Shown: positions 27,810 through 38,060, numbered from the stretch's first letter. The stretch: DNA of 64,000 nucleotides from Burkholderia sp. OK233 (GCF_900230185.1 NZ_OCSR01000001.1:2046001-2110000), one strand, 5' to 3'. The notes: generated by a model from the sequence alone, not told the origin. Program-made: numbers and translations.

Positions 27810-28130
27810 ATGGACACGGTACCCAACGGAAACGTCGAGCAGAAGTTTCAGGAAATGCTGGCGAAGCTCACCGCCGCCCCTGCGTGGTCGGAAAAGCAGC
27901 AGCTCGAACTGGAAATGGCACGCGACATCTCCACCGAAATGCTGCGGCTGGCAGAAGTCATGCGCGACGGCAGCGTCGACATGGAGACGTGCCTGACGAT
28001 GCTGAAGTACGCGAAAGTACTCGACTTCGTGATGACGACACTCGCTTCGCGTCGCGACATCAAACCGCAAACGCTGCGGGTCATTTTCAAGCTGGCCGGA
28101 CTGAAAGTGGACGAGGCATATCCCGGCTAA
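27810..28130 (+). CDS. Conserved-looking small helical protein, function unknown
   Basis: 106 residues, not recognised. GAAGAGG lies 6-8 bases before the ATG, and third codon positions are mostly G or C as in neighbouring genes. The sequence looks all-helical and amphipathic, with no signal peptide or membrane segment. The middle (MLRLAEVMRDGSVDMETCL) is followed by a short segment rich in hydrophobic residues. It is a single gene, ending at a strong hairpin. Confidence 0.7.
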   Translation: MDTVPNGNVEQKFQEMLAKLTAAPAWSEKQQLELEMARDISTEMLRLAEVMRDGSVDMETCLTMLKYAKVLDFVMTTLASRRDIKPQTLRVIFKLAGLKVDEAYPG

Positions 28131-28150
28131 GACGCCCAGACAACGCCGCG

Positions 28151-28185
28151 ACCAGCGAGAACGGCGCGCCGCCGTTCTCGCTGGT
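28151..28185. terminator. Strong 16-base-pair hairpin between converging genes
   Basis: ACCAGCGAGAACGGCG, a 3-base loop and its exact complement. Located between the small unknown gene and the DUF1059 gene. No T-run, but the stem is very stable. Confidence 0.7.
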
Positions 28186-28221
28186 TAGCCAGCCTTCATC
28201 CGCAAGGAAAAGGATAACGAA

Positions 28222-28431
28222 TCACGCCCGCGGCGCCTCGACCGGCGGCGAGCCTTCATGAAAGAGCGTCTTGAGCTGCGAGCGCAGTTCCGGCGAGTCC
28301 GTATGTTTGTGCACTGTAACGGCATGCTGCACGGCCGCGTCGAGCAATTCGCTCTCGCTGTCGGCGGACAGGGCAATGGTGCAATTCATTTCGCTCGGGA
28401 ACTCGCGACAGTCGATGTATTTGCGAGTCAT
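28222..28431 (-). CDS. DUF1059 family small protein
   Basis: 69 residues beginning MTRKYIDCREFPSEMNCTI, the typical DUF1059 start with two cysteines (residues 8 and 17). The later part (AAVQHAVTVHKHTD) also fits. The cysteines and histidines suggest metal binding, but that is inference; no function is known. The ATG at 28431 is preferred to one 30 bases upstream because it matches the family start. Confidence 0.82.
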   Translation of the reverse strand: MTRKYIDCREFPSEMNCTIALSADSESELLDAAVQHAVTVHKHTDSPELRSQLKTLFHEGSPPVEAPRA

Positions 28432-28827
28432 GGCAATCTCCTTGATCAAACATCGAAACATCCAGACAAATAGCGGGCGCGCAGACCACGTCGCCAGCCG
28501 CGGCGCGGCTGCATTTTCCGTGTCGGGCGAAATGAGAGCAGGGGCAGTGTGACGCGGGGAAGAAGCGGACTGCGTCCGGTGGAAGGTATTTGAAAAGTAT
28601 AGTTCGCGCGAGTGAATAGCAAAGGAACGAACGTGAGCGCAAGGGCTTGCGACACGCCCGAACCCAGCTCTTTTCGGCCGCTAGCTCGCGCTGGCCCGTT
28701 AGCTCGGTGGCCGTTCGCCGCGCGCCGTTTGCCCTGCGTTGCCGGCGGTGTGAAAATAGCGCCCTTCGCGCCGCCCGATTGTCAGATCAGGCCAACGCGC
28801 CGCCCCTCCGCTCATCCGCAGGACCGC
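28432..28827. other. Intergenic region, about 400 bases, nothing assigned
   Basis: Separates the divergent DUF1059 and flavoprotein genes. The flavoprotein frame is open back to 28612, but its translated upstream part lacks family features. AGGA before 28828 is the only clear site. Confidence 0.5.
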
Positions 28828-30099
28828 ATGTCATCCTCCTTCGATTCCGCCCGCGTCGCCGTGATCGGCGGCGGCCCCGCCGGCTTGATGGCCGCCGAGG
28901 CGCTCGCCCAGCACGGCGTACAAGTCGACGTCTACGACGCGATGCCATCCGTCGGCCGCAAATTCCTGATGGCGGGCAAAGGCGGCATGAACATCACGCA
29001 TTCGGAACCGCTCGAGCCGTTTCTTGGCCGCTATGGCGCGCGCCGCGAACAGATCGCGCCGCTACTCGACCTATTCGGTCCCGACGCCTTGCGGGCCTGG
29101 CTGCATGGGCTTGGCGTCGAGACCTTCGTCGGCAGTTCGGGGCGGGTTTTTCCGACCGATATGAAGGCGGCGCCGATGCTGCGTGCGTGGTTGCATCGGT
29201 TGAGAGAAGCTGGTGTGCGCTTTCACATGCGCCACAAGTGGACCGGCTGGGACACCGATGGTGGCGACACCGCGGCGCACACGTTGCGCTTCGAAACACC
29301 CGACGGCGAGCAACGTGTGACCTGCGATGCCGTTGTGTTCGCACTCGGTGGCGCAAGCTGGCCGAGGCTCGGATCGGACGCCGCCTGGGTGCCGCTGCTG
29401 AGCGCACGCGAGGTGCCGGTGACGTCGTTGCAGCCCGCGAACTGCGGCTTCGATGCGGACTGGAGCCCCTATCTGCGCGAGCGTTTCGCCGGTCAGCCGG
29501 TGAAATCCGTGGCTATCACGCTCACCGATGTAGACAATAAAGTCCACAATCGACAAGGTGAAATACTTCTGACCGAAACCGGCCTCGAAGGGAGCTTGAT
29601 TTACGCGCTGTCGGCAGTCATCCGGGAGCGGATTCTCGCCGACGGCGACGTCACGATCGCGCTGGACCTGGTGCCAGGCTTGACGTTGGAGCGTGTCGTG
29701 GCCGAGGTCACGCGACCGCGCGGTTCACGCTCCATGTCGACTCATCTGCATGGCAGAGTCGGCGTTGGAGGCGTAAAACTGGCCTTGTTGCACGAGATTC
29801 TGTCGAAGGAAGCCTTCGCCGATGTGGATGGCCTCGCGCACGCGATCAAAGCGCTGCCGGTGCGACTCGCGCGCGCGCGGCCTATCGCGGAAGCGATCAG
29901 CACCGCGGGCGGCATCCCCTTCGAAGCGCTGGATCAACATTTGATGACCGTGCATCTGCCCGGCGCGTTCTGCGCGGGTGAAATGCTCGACTGGGAAGCG
30001 CCGACCGGCGGTTATCTGCTCACCGCCTGCTTCGCCAGCGGGCTGGCGGCCGGACGCGGCGCGTTAGCGTATCTCAAGGCGCACAGCGTGCCAGTCTGA
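28828..30099 (+). CDS. HI0933/BaiN-type NAD(P)/FAD-dependent oxidoreductase (TIGR03862-like)
   Basis: 423 residues. The FAD-binding Rossmann motif is VAVIGGGPAGLMAAEAL at residues 9-25, and the second signature GRKFLMAGKGGMNITHSEP is at about 44-62. The C-terminus holds FCAGEMLDWEAPTGGYLLTACFASG, the second FAD-binding stretch of HI0933-like flavoproteins. Substrate is unknown; some members act in reduction of steroids or in nucleoside metabolism. The ATG at 28828 has AGGA upstream. A 42-base dispersed element overlaps codons for VDNKVHNRQGEILL. Confidence 0.87.
   Translation: MSSSFDSARVAVIGGGPAGLMAAEALAQHGVQVDVYDAMPSVGRKFLMAGKGGMNITHSEPLEPFLGRYGARREQIAPLLDLFGPDALRAWLHGLGVETFVGSSGRVFPTDMKAAPMLRAWLHRLREAGVRFHMRHKWTGWDTDGGDTAAHTLRFETPDGEQRVTCDAVVFALGGASWPRLGSDAAWVPLLSAREVPVTSLQPANCGFDADWSPYLRERFAGQPVKSVAITLTDVDNKVHNRQGEILLTETGLEGSLIYALSAVIRERILADGDVTIALDLVPGLTLERVVAEVTRPRGSRSMSTHLHGRVGVGGVKLALLHEILSKEAFADVDGLAHAIKALPVRLARARPIAEAISTAGGIPFEALDQHLMTVHLPGAFCAGEMLDWEAPTGGYLLTACFASGLAAGRGALAYLKAHSVPV
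29530..29571 (+). repeat. Dispersed 42-base element, copy A (inside the flavoprotein gene)
   Basis: GTAGAC, six bases, a 21-base block starting GTCCACAATCGACAAGG, six bases, then CTG. The 21-base block is identical to the one in copy B at 31486-31527, and the flanking GTAGAC and CTG occupy the same positions. Here it is in frame and encodes part of a loop in the flavoprotein. Confidence 0.75.
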
Positions 30100-30159
30100 C
30101 TCGCCGTTCTTCAGCTGTGCCTCATTACGCGTCATTGCGCTTCCCTCGAACGCTACCGT

Positions 30160-31284
30160 TTAGCGCGCTTTCAGACGCCAGAGCGACGTCACTTCAGCCA
30201 TACGTGCCGTATGCAGCGCGTCGGTTTCATCGGTCGACTTCGGGTGCCGCGGACGAATATCCTCGCGACCCACCACGGTCAACCCCGCCTTTTCGATGGC
30301 GGCAAGCAACCACTCCCGCGTACGCAAACCGAGATGTTCGGCAAAGTCCGACATGATCAGCCAGCCTTCCCCGCCCGGAGACAAATGCTCCGCCAACCCG
30401 TCCAGAAAACCGAGCAGCATGCGGCTTTCCGAATCGTAGATCGCGTATTCAATCGGTGAGGCGGGCCGCGCCGGCACCCACGGCGGATTGCAGACCACCA
30501 GCGGCGCACGGCCTTCCGGAAACAGATCAGCCTGCACGACGTCGACTTGCTGATCGTAGCCGAGACGCGTGAGATTTTCGCGCGCGCAGGCCAGCGCTCG
30601 CGGGTCCTGGTCGGTCGCGATGATTTTCTTCACGCCGCGTTTGGCGAGCAGCGCAGCCAGCACGCCCGTGCCGGTGCCGATATCGAACGCCTTGTTCAAC
30701 GACGGCAACGGCGTACGCGCGACCAGATCCGCATATTCACCGCGCGCCGGCGAAAACACGCCGTAGTGCGGATGGATGCGCTCACCCAGCGTGGGAATTT
30801 CCACGCCCTTCTTGCGCCACTCGTGCGCACCGATCAGACCGAGTAATTCGCGCAGCGAGACGACAGAGGGTTCGTCGGTAGACGGTCCGTAGGTTTCGAT
30901 GCAGGCCTGCTGCACTTCCGGCGCGCGGCGCAGCGGAATCGTGTAGGCGGCGTCGAGCGGAATCAGGATCATGCCGAGCGTGCGGGCGCGTTGCGACTGT
31001 GCCTGACGATGGAGGTTGAACGCGTCGATCGGCGTTTCGCCCTGCTTGCGCGGCTTGCGCTCCAGCCGGCGCGTGACCGCCTGCAGCAACTGACGGGCGT
31101 TCTGAAAATCGCCGTTCCAGAGCAGCGCGGTGCCTTCGCACGCGAGGCGGTAGGCGGAGTCGGCGGTGGTGCGGTCATCGGCGACAACAACGCGCTTGGG
31201 CGGCGGCACCGCGGCTTCGGAGCGCCAACGCGCAGTGCGGGGGCCGTCGGCTTCGGGCCAGGTGATGATTGCGGGGCTGGTCAT
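30160..31284 (-). CDS. Class I SAM-dependent methyltransferase with NPPW motif
   Basis: 374 residues. The C-terminal half is a Rossmann methyltransferase: KAFDIGTGTGVLAALLA near residues 198-214, TDQDPRALACA for ribose binding, and VVCNPPWVPARP near residue 260, the NPPY-like motif of enzymes that methylate amino groups in nucleic acids or glutamine. The N-terminal half (about 1-170) is a separate helical domain. It resembles RlmG/PrmC-type enzymes, but the target cannot be named. It converges with the flavoprotein gene. Confidence 0.82.
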   Translation of the reverse strand: MTSPAIITWPEADGPRTARWRSEAAVPPPKRVVVADDRTTADSAYRLACEGTALLWNGDFQNARQLLQAVTRRLERKPRKQGETPIDAFNLHRQAQSQRARTLGMILIPLDAAYTIPLRRAPEVQQACIETYGPSTDEPSVVSLRELLGLIGAHEWRKKGVEIPTLGERIHPHYGVFSPARGEYADLVARTPLPSLNKAFDIGTGTGVLAALLAKRGVKKIIATDQDPRALACARENLTRLGYDQQVDVVQADLFPEGRAPLVVCNPPWVPARPASPIEYAIYDSESRMLLGFLDGLAEHLSPGGEGWLIMSDFAEHLGLRTREWLLAAIEKAGLTVVGREDIRPRHPKSTDETDALHTARMAEVTSLWRLKAR

Positions 31285-31485
31285 GATGAAGGTGGGATCT
31301 GTGTTGCGGGAGTGACGCGGTGAAACTCGCGTCTCGGGGGGCGTTGCCCGCCGGAGTGACTGAGCGTGATGCCGACTGACGCCCGAATAGTACCTCTCCC
31401 AGTCGGGTTCGCGGCGCGGTATCTGTGGGCGGCTGTCCGGACGAGCCCAATGCCACCACCCTTTGCTGCGGTCTGCAGGCAGTTA

Positions 31486-31527
31486 GTAGACTAAAATGTC
31501 CACAATCGACAAGGTGAATGATATCTG
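31486..31527 (+). repeat. Dispersed 42-base element, copy B (intergenic)
   Basis: Same frame as copy A: GTAGAC, six bases, the identical 21-base block at 31498-31518, six bases, CTG. It lies in the 346-base intergenic region between the methyltransferase gene start and the tRNA gene, where I see no other feature than the tRNA terminator. Confidence 0.75.
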
Positions 31528-31580
31528 GCAAAAATGAGTCGTTTTTTGCCCTTCGTCTAGCCCGCGAATTTCCCGCCCCA

Positions 31581-31622
31581 AATAAAAAAGCGGGTTTCTG
31601 AAATTATTCAGAAACCCGCTTT
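31581..31622 (-). terminator. Rho-independent terminator of the tRNA transcript
   Basis: On the minus strand: AAAGCGGGTTTCTGA, a short loop, TCAGAAACCCGCTTT and a run of T. It follows the tRNA gene directly and ends the petABC-sspAB-tRNA side. Confidence 0.9.
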
Positions 31623-31630
31623 CGCACTAC

Positions 31631-31706
31631 TGGTGCCGGCTGCAGGACTCGAACCCGCCACCTCATGATTACAAGTCAAGCGCTCTACCTGATGAGCTAA
31701 GCCGGC
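31631..31706 (-). tRNA. tRNA-Thr (anticodon TGT)
   Basis: 76 bases including an encoded CCA. The acceptor arms GCCGGCT/AGCCGGC pair fully. The anticodon loop CTTGTAA gives TGT, which reads ACA. The T-arm contains GGTTCGAGTCC. The anticodon stem, CTTGA against TCATG, has a T-T mismatch at positions 28-42. It lies 20 bases after sspB and has its own terminator. Confidence 0.95.
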
Positions 31707-31725
31707 ATGAGGCCGTGATTCTACT

Positions 31726-32250
31726 TCATTTCACGATCTTGAGGCGAGCCCTTCCGCCACCTTTTGATCCATCATCGTCAGGCTGCGGGCCGTCCGTCGC
31801 GGTTTCCGCTTTGGCGGCATCAGCGGCAGAAGACGACGTTTCGACCGCACGCGGCGCCACGCTCACGGGCGCGGCCGGTGACTCGGTTTCGTCCGCCAGT
31901 TCCGCATCGGCGCCTGAGTCCTGGGCTTCGCCGCCCGCCGACTCGACCGGGAACGCCATACCCTGCCCGTTTTCCCGCGCGTAGATCGCGAGAATATTGG
32001 CGATCGGCACTTCGATCTTGTGCGACTTGCCAGAAAAGCGCGCGCTGAACTCGATCCATTCATTGCCCATCTGCAACTGGCTGGTCGCCTCGAAGCTGAT
32101 GTTCAACACGATCTCGTTATCGCGCACGAACTGCCTCGGCACGCGCGTCTGATTGTCGACCCGAACCGCAATATGCGGCGTGTAGCCGTTATCCGTGCAC
32201 CACTCGTACAGCGCGCGCAGCAGATAAGGCTTGGTGGAAATCTCTTGCAT
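31726..32250 (-). CDS. sspB: ClpXP protease specificity-enhancing factor SspB
   Basis: 174 residues. SspB delivers ssrA-tagged proteins to ClpXP. The folded domain (about 1-110) opens MQEISTKPYLLRALYEWC and contains the conserved VLNISFEATSQL and ISARFSG-like strands. A long flexible tail rich in Ala, Asp and Glu follows and ends in basic residues (RARLKIVK), as expected for the ClpX-binding tail. The ATG at 32250 follows AGAGGAC. The upstream neighbour is sspA, the standard pairing. Confidence 0.93.
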   Translation of the reverse strand: MQEISTKPYLLRALYEWCTDNGYTPHIAVRVDNQTRVPRQFVRDNEIVLNISFEATSQLQMGNEWIEFSARFSGKSHKIEVPIANILAIYARENGQGMAFPVESAGGEAQDSGADAELADETESPAAPVSVAPRAVETSSSAADAAKAETATDGPQPDDDGSKGGGRARLKIVK

Positions 32251-32324
32251 CAACAGTCCTCTTACCGGGTTGGGGCGCGCACGGAAAACAATCGAGACGC
32301 GGCGCCCTCACCCCAAAGCCAAAC

Positions 32325-32936
32325 TCAACGACGCATCACCTTTTCCGAAGGTGTCAGCGCTTCGATATAAGCCGGGCGGCTGAAAATGCGCTCGGCGTAC
32401 TTCATCAGCGGTGCAGCATTCTTCGACAGCTCGATGCCGTAGTGGTCCAGACGCCACAGCAACGGCGCGATCGCGACGTCCAGCATTGAGAACTCTTCAC
32501 CGAGCATGTACTTGTTCTTCAGGAAGATCGGTGCGAGCTGCGTCAGGCGATCGCGGATCGCGAGACGTGCCTTCTCGTGATTCTTCTCAGCGGCCTTGCC
32601 CTTTTCGTTTTCGAGCGTGCCGACGTGAACGAACAGTTCCTTTTCGAAGTTCAGCAGGAACAGACGGGCGCGGGCGCGCTGAACCGGATCGGCCGGCATC
32701 AGTTGCGGGTGCGGGAAGCGCTCGTCGATATATTCGTTGATGATGTTCGATTCGTACAGAATCAGGTCCCGTTCGACGAGAATCGGCACCTGACCATACG
32801 GATTCATCACAGCGATGTCTTCCGGCTTGTTAAACAGGTCGACGTCGCGGATCTCGAAGTCCATGCCCTTTTCGAACAACACCAGCCGGCAGCGCTGGGA
32901 GAACGGGCAAGTTGTGCCGGAATACAGAACCATCAT
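32325..32936 (-). CDS. sspA: Stringent starvation protein A
   Basis: 203 residues with a glutathione S-transferase fold: thioredoxin-like N-terminus (SGTTCPFSQRCRLVLFEKG, residues 5-23) and helical C-terminal domain. SspA binds RNA polymerase and acts in stationary phase and acid response; it has no GST activity in E. coli. It sits upstream of sspB and downstream of petABC, an arrangement typical of beta-proteobacteria. Confidence 0.93.
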   Translation of the reverse strand: MMVLYSGTTCPFSQRCRLVLFEKGMDFEIRDVDLFNKPEDIAVMNPYGQVPILVERDLILYESNIINEYIDERFPHPQLMPADPVQRARARLFLLNFEKELFVHVGTLENEKGKAAEKNHEKARLAIRDRLTQLAPIFLKNKYMLGEEFSMLDVAIAPLLWRLDHYGIELSKNAAPLMKYAERIFSRPAYIEALTPSEKVMRR

Positions 32937-33031
32937 GTTTACGTTTCCTCAAAAAGCTGAAAGGCCAGCGCGCGGAAAAACCGTTCAACAGGTTTTTCCT
33001 GGCGCCGGCCCCACGCCGGGTGACGGCGTGA

Positions 33032-33787
33032 TTATTTGATATGTTTCCAGTACGCGGCGTTCAGTCGCCAGGCGAAAAAGCTCAGGACGCCGAGGAACAG
33101 CAGCACCCACACGCCAAGCTGTTTGCGGGTTTTCTGCGTCGGTTCGGACATCCATGACAGGTACGACACGAGGTCGGCCACAGCAGAATCATAATCTACC
33201 GGCGACATCGTCCCCGGCGTGACCTGTTGGTAGCCGACAAATTTGTGCACTGTTTCGCCTGTTTTTTCGTCGACTTCGTCACCGAACTTCGCGGTACGTT
33301 GCCCCTGAAGCTGCCACAGCACGTGAGGCATGCTCACGTTCTCATACACCAGATTGTTCCAGCCGGTCGGCCGCGTATTGTCGCGATAGAAGCTGCGCAG
33401 GTACGTGTATAGCCAGTCCTTGCCGCGCGCCCGCGCTTCCACCGACAAATCCGGCGGACTCGCGCCGAACCACGCCTTCGCGTCGTCCGGGCGCATCGCC
33501 ACGGTCATGGTGCTGCCTACCTTATCCGTGGTGAACAACAGGTTCGACTGGATTTCGGTCGGCTTAATGCCGAGGTCGGTCAGCCGGCTATAGCGCATCA
33601 GACTCGCGCTATGGCAATTCAGGCAGTAGTTTACAAACAATTGGGCGCCGTGCTGCAACGAAGCAAAATTCTCCGCGTTATCGGGCGCGCGGTCGAGAGG
33701 GAAATTCTCGTCCGCGTGCACCGGTCCGGCCAGCACCGCGAGCAGTGTCGCGCCGATCAGCGCGCACGTCGAAAGCAGTTTTTTCAT
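33032..33787 (-). CDS. petC: Ubiquinol-cytochrome c reductase, cytochrome c1 subunit
   Basis: 251 residues. A signal peptide ends at VHA (about residue 25). The heme-binding CLNCH is at 55-59, and the distal methionine lies in a segment such as SMPHVLWQ. A C-terminal membrane helix (GVWVLLFLGVLSFFAWRL) anchors it facing the periplasm. It passes electrons from the Rieske protein to cytochrome c. The ATG at 33787 is chosen because it starts the signal peptide. It is the last gene of petABC. Confidence 0.95.
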   Translation of the reverse strand: MKKLLSTCALIGATLLAVLAGPVHADENFPLDRAPDNAENFASLQHGAQLFVNYCLNCHSASLMRYSRLTDLGIKPTEIQSNLLFTTDKVGSTMTVAMRPDDAKAWFGASPPDLSVEARARGKDWLYTYLRSFYRDNTRPTGWNNLVYENVSMPHVLWQLQGQRTAKFGDEVDEKTGETVHKFVGYQQVTPGTMSPVDYDSAVADLVSYLSWMSEPTQKTRKQLGVWVLLFLGVLSFFAWRLNAAYWKHIK

Positions 33788-33809
33788 TTCGTGTTCTCCG
33801 GGCTCGCGA

Positions 33810-35189
33810 TTAGTGGGGCTTGAACCGCACCCGCTCGGGCGGCTGCTTGAACGTGCCAAGCCGCGTCCAGACGGGCATACCGAGGAAAAACGCGAAGTAG
33901 ATCAGCGCGCAGATCTGGGCAATCAACGTCGAGGCAGGCGACGGCGGTTTGGTGCCGAGGAAGCCCAACGTCAGGAAAGCGAGCACGAAGATCCCGTAGA
34001 ACACCTTGTGAAAAAACGGCCGGTAACGAATCGATTTCACCGGCGAGCGATCGAGCCACGGCAGGAAGAACAGTGAGATCACCGCGCCGCCCATCACCAC
34101 CACGCCCCAGAACTTCGATTCGGTGAACGCCATCGCCAGAACCACCAGCACCGCGAGCACCGGCAAGCCGAGCTTCCATTTGCCGCGTGCGCGCACCAGC
34201 GCGAACAGACCGAGCAGCGCGACAATGATCATCAGCACGATCTTGAATGGATCGGTGGTGGCGCGCAGCATCGCATAGAATGCCGTAAAGTACCACACTG
34301 GCGCAATTTCCTGCGGCGTTTGCAGCGGATTGGCGGGAATGAAGTTGTTCGCCTCAAGGAAGTACCCACCCATCTCCGGTGCGAAGAAGATGATCGCCGC
34401 GAAGATGATCAGGAACACCGTCACGCCCATGAAGTCGTGCACCGAGTAGTACGGGTGAAACGGGATACCGTCGAGCGGAATGCCGTCCGGGTCCTTCTTC
34501 GCTTTGATCTCGATGCCGTCGGGGTTGTTCGACCCCACTTCGTGCAGCGCCACCAGGTGCGCGACCACCAGTCCGATCAGCACCAGCGGAATCGCGATCA
34601 CGTGGAACGCAAAAAAGCGGTTCAGTGTGACGTCCGAAACAACGTAATCGCCACGAATCCACAGCGACAGATCCGGTCCGATGAACGGAATCGCCGAGAA
34701 CAGGTTCACGATCACCTGCGCGCCCCAGAACGACATCTGGCCCCACGGCAGCAGGTAGCCGAAGAACGCCTCGGCCATCAGGCACAGGAAGATCGCGCAG
34801 CCGAAGATCCACACCAGTTCACGCGGCTTGCGATACGAGCCGTACATCAGTCCACGGAACATGTGCAGATACACGACGACGAAGAACATCGACGCGCCCG
34901 TGGAGTGCATATAGCGGATCAGCCAGCCCCACGGCACCTCGCGCATGATGTACTCGACCGACGAGAACGCGAGCGTCGCGTCGGGCTTGTAGTTCATCGT
35001 GAGGAAGATGCCGGTGACGATCTGATTGACCAGCACCAGCAGCGCAAGCGAACCGAAGAAGTACCAGAAATTGAAATTCTTCGGCGCGTAGTACTCGGAA
35101 ACGTGCTTTTTCCAGGTGGACGTCATCGGAAAGCGCCGGTCGATCCAGCCGACCAGCCCGGTCGTCTCTACTTCGTGTTCGATCGCCAT
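33810..35189 (-). CDS. petB: Ubiquinol-cytochrome c reductase, cytochrome b subunit
   Basis: 459 residues with eight or more membrane helices. The heme-ligand histidine pairs lie in helices B and D (for example MHSTGASMFFVVVYLHMFRG and FHVIAIPLVLIGLVVAHL). The Qo-site PEWY-like motif reads APVWYFTAFY here. It forms the quinone-oxidising core of complex III. Its ATG overlaps the petA stop codon by one base (TAATG). Confidence 0.96.
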   Translation of the reverse strand: MAIEHEVETTGLVGWIDRRFPMTSTWKKHVSEYYAPKNFNFWYFFGSLALLVLVNQIVTGIFLTMNYKPDATLAFSSVEYIMREVPWGWLIRYMHSTGASMFFVVVYLHMFRGLMYGSYRKPRELVWIFGCAIFLCLMAEAFFGYLLPWGQMSFWGAQVIVNLFSAIPFIGPDLSLWIRGDYVVSDVTLNRFFAFHVIAIPLVLIGLVVAHLVALHEVGSNNPDGIEIKAKKDPDGIPLDGIPFHPYYSVHDFMGVTVFLIIFAAIIFFAPEMGGYFLEANNFIPANPLQTPQEIAPVWYFTAFYAMLRATTDPFKIVLMIIVALLGLFALVRARGKWKLGLPVLAVLVVLAMAFTESKFWGVVVMGGAVISLFFLPWLDRSPVKSIRYRPFFHKVFYGIFVLAFLTLGFLGTKPPSPASTLIAQICALIYFAFFLGMPVWTRLGTFKQPPERVRFKPH

Positions 35190-35809
35190 TACGCTTCTCC
35201 TTTCTCGTCCTTGCCGATCACGAGGCCAGTGGCCGACGTGAACATGTAAGGCGGGATGTCGAGGTTCTGCGGCGCAGGTTTGTTCTTGAAGACGCGGCCG
35301 GCCATGTCATAGGTCGAGCCGTGGCACGGGCACAGGAAGCCGCCAGGCCAGTCGTCCGGAAGATTGGGCTGCGCGCCCTCCTGGAAGCGCGGCGTCGGCG
35401 TACAACCCAGATGGGTGCACACGGCGACGGCGACGAAAAGGTTCTTGTGATCGGTCCGCGAACGGAATTCGTTGTTGCAGTACTCCGGCAACGGCATCGA
35501 AAAAGCATTCTTGGTGTGGGGATCCGCTACTTCGTTATCGGCTTTCTGGACATCGGCGAGCATTTTGTCGGTGCGGTTGATGATCCACACCGGCTTACCG
35601 CGCCAGGCAACGGTCATCATGTCGCCAGGCTTGAGATTACTGATATCGACTTCGACCGGGGCACCTGCTGCCTTGGCCTTTTCAGATGGTGCAAACGAAC
35701 TAACAAAGGGTACGACAGTGGCTACGCCTCCTATGCCACCTGCTACGGTCGTCGCTATCAGCCAGGTACGGCGGCCGCCGTCGACGCGTTCATCTTCCTT
35801 GTCTCGCAT
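35189..35809 (-). CDS. petA: Ubiquinol-cytochrome c reductase, Rieske iron-sulfur subunit
   Basis: 206 residues. Cluster ligands are Cys131 and His133 (CTHLGC) and Cys160 and His163 (CPCHG), with the disulfide pair Cys136-Cys162. The N-terminus has GGRRTWLIATT, a twin-arginine signal-anchor, so export should use the Tat system encoded at 38115-39726. The ATG at 35809 fits the family start. The first gene of petABC. Confidence 0.95.
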   Translation of the reverse strand: MRDKEDERVDGGRRTWLIATTVAGGIGGVATVVPFVSSFAPSEKAKAAGAPVEVDISNLKPGDMMTVAWRGKPVWIINRTDKMLADVQKADNEVADPHTKNAFSMPLPEYCNNEFRSRTDHKNLFVAVAVCTHLGCTPTPRFQEGAQPNLPDDWPGGFLCPCHGSTYDMAGRVFKNKPAPQNLDIPPYMFTSATGLVIGKDEKGEA

Positions 35810-36030
35810 TACACGCCCCACTTCTGAGTTGGATTTTTCCTTCACGTCGCTTCTACCGCCGCTAGTTTGCGCGAATGGAGTCGGCATTTACAAGGCCCCA
35901 TTGCCAAAAACCGTGCGAAGCCCTTGATAAGTCAGGGTTTCTCCGTACGGATCGCAAACTTTTTTGCACCTCCTTTTAAGCGCCCTCTACGTTATTCGTG
36001 CCTTTTTCATATCTAATGCCGATTTTCAAT

Positions 36031-36777
36031 TCAGACGGGATTAGGGATATCGATAAACACGTGTTCGATATCGAACTGCTCGGACAGATGCTTGCCCACC
36101 GCCTGGACGCCGAAGCGTTCGGTCGCGTGATGGCCGGCCGCGAGGAACGCCACGCCGCTTTCCGCCGAGGTGTGCATTACCGACTCCGACACTTCACCGG
36201 TCAGGTAGACGTCGGCGCCGGCATTGATGGCGGCGTCGAACATGCCTTGCGCGGCGCCGGTGCACCAGCCCACGCGGCGCAATTCGCGATCCGGGTCGCC
36301 GAACACGAGCGGTGTGCGGCCGAGCGTCTGCTCGACTTGCGCGGTGAAGTGCGCGAGCGTGATCGGCATCGGAAATGTGGCGAGCCAGCCGAGATCGTTC
36401 TCGCCGAAGCGCGCGTCGCTGATCCAGCCCATCTTCGCGCCGATCTGTGCGTTGTTGCCGAACTCGGGATGGTCGTCGAGCGGCAGGTGATAAGCGAACA
36501 GGTTCAGGTCGTTGGCGATCAGCAGCTTCAGCCGCGCGTGTTTGCGGCCGGTGATCTGCGGCGCCTCGTTGCGCCAGAAGTAGCCGTGATGGACCAGCAC
36601 TGCGTCCGCGCCCCAGTCGAGCGCGGCCTCGAGGAAGGCCACGGAAGCCGTCACGCCGGTCGCGAGCTTATTGATCCTGCGGCGCCCTTCCACCTGCAAT
36701 CCATTGGGGCAATAGTCCTTGAAGCGCGCGGTTTCAAGGAGATTGTTCAAGTACAATTCAAGTTCGATCCGATCCAT
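36031..36777 (-). CDS. NIF3-like dinuclear metal-centre protein (YbgI family)
   Basis: 248 residues of the Nif3/YbgI/DUF34 family. Metal-ligand patterns are visible: VLVHHGYFW near residue 60, the stretch [12 protein letters not shown] near residue 93, and [13 protein letters not shown] near residue 213. Family members assemble as hexameric rings; proposed roles involve metal or cyclic-ligand chemistry, but none is settled. It is divergent from the HtrA-type protease gene, with only 19 bases between starts. Confidence 0.87.
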   Translation of the reverse strand: MDRIELELYLNNLLETARFKDYCPNGLQVEGRRRINKLATGVTASVAFLEAALDWGADAVLVHHGYFWRNEAPQITGRKHARLKLLIANDLNLFAYHLPLDDHPEFGNNAQIGAKMGWISDARFGENDLGWLATFPMPITLAHFTAQVEQTLGRTPLVFGDPDRELRRVGWCTGAAQGMFDAAINAGADVYLTGEVSESVMHTSAESGVAFLAAGHHATERFGVQAVGKHLSEQFDIEHVFIDIPNPV

Positions 36778-36796
36778 ATAAACCTCTAGTCTTCAG

Positions 36797-38020
<1,224 letters not shown>

Positions 38021-38060
38021 GAAGAGATAGATAGCGGCCACTGGCCGGCACCGCAAAACA

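Noticed and set aside
31497..31538. 13-codon ORF (MSTIDKVNDIWQK) in the second dispersed element
   Set aside because: No ribosome-binding site, and no downstream gene on that strand that it could control.
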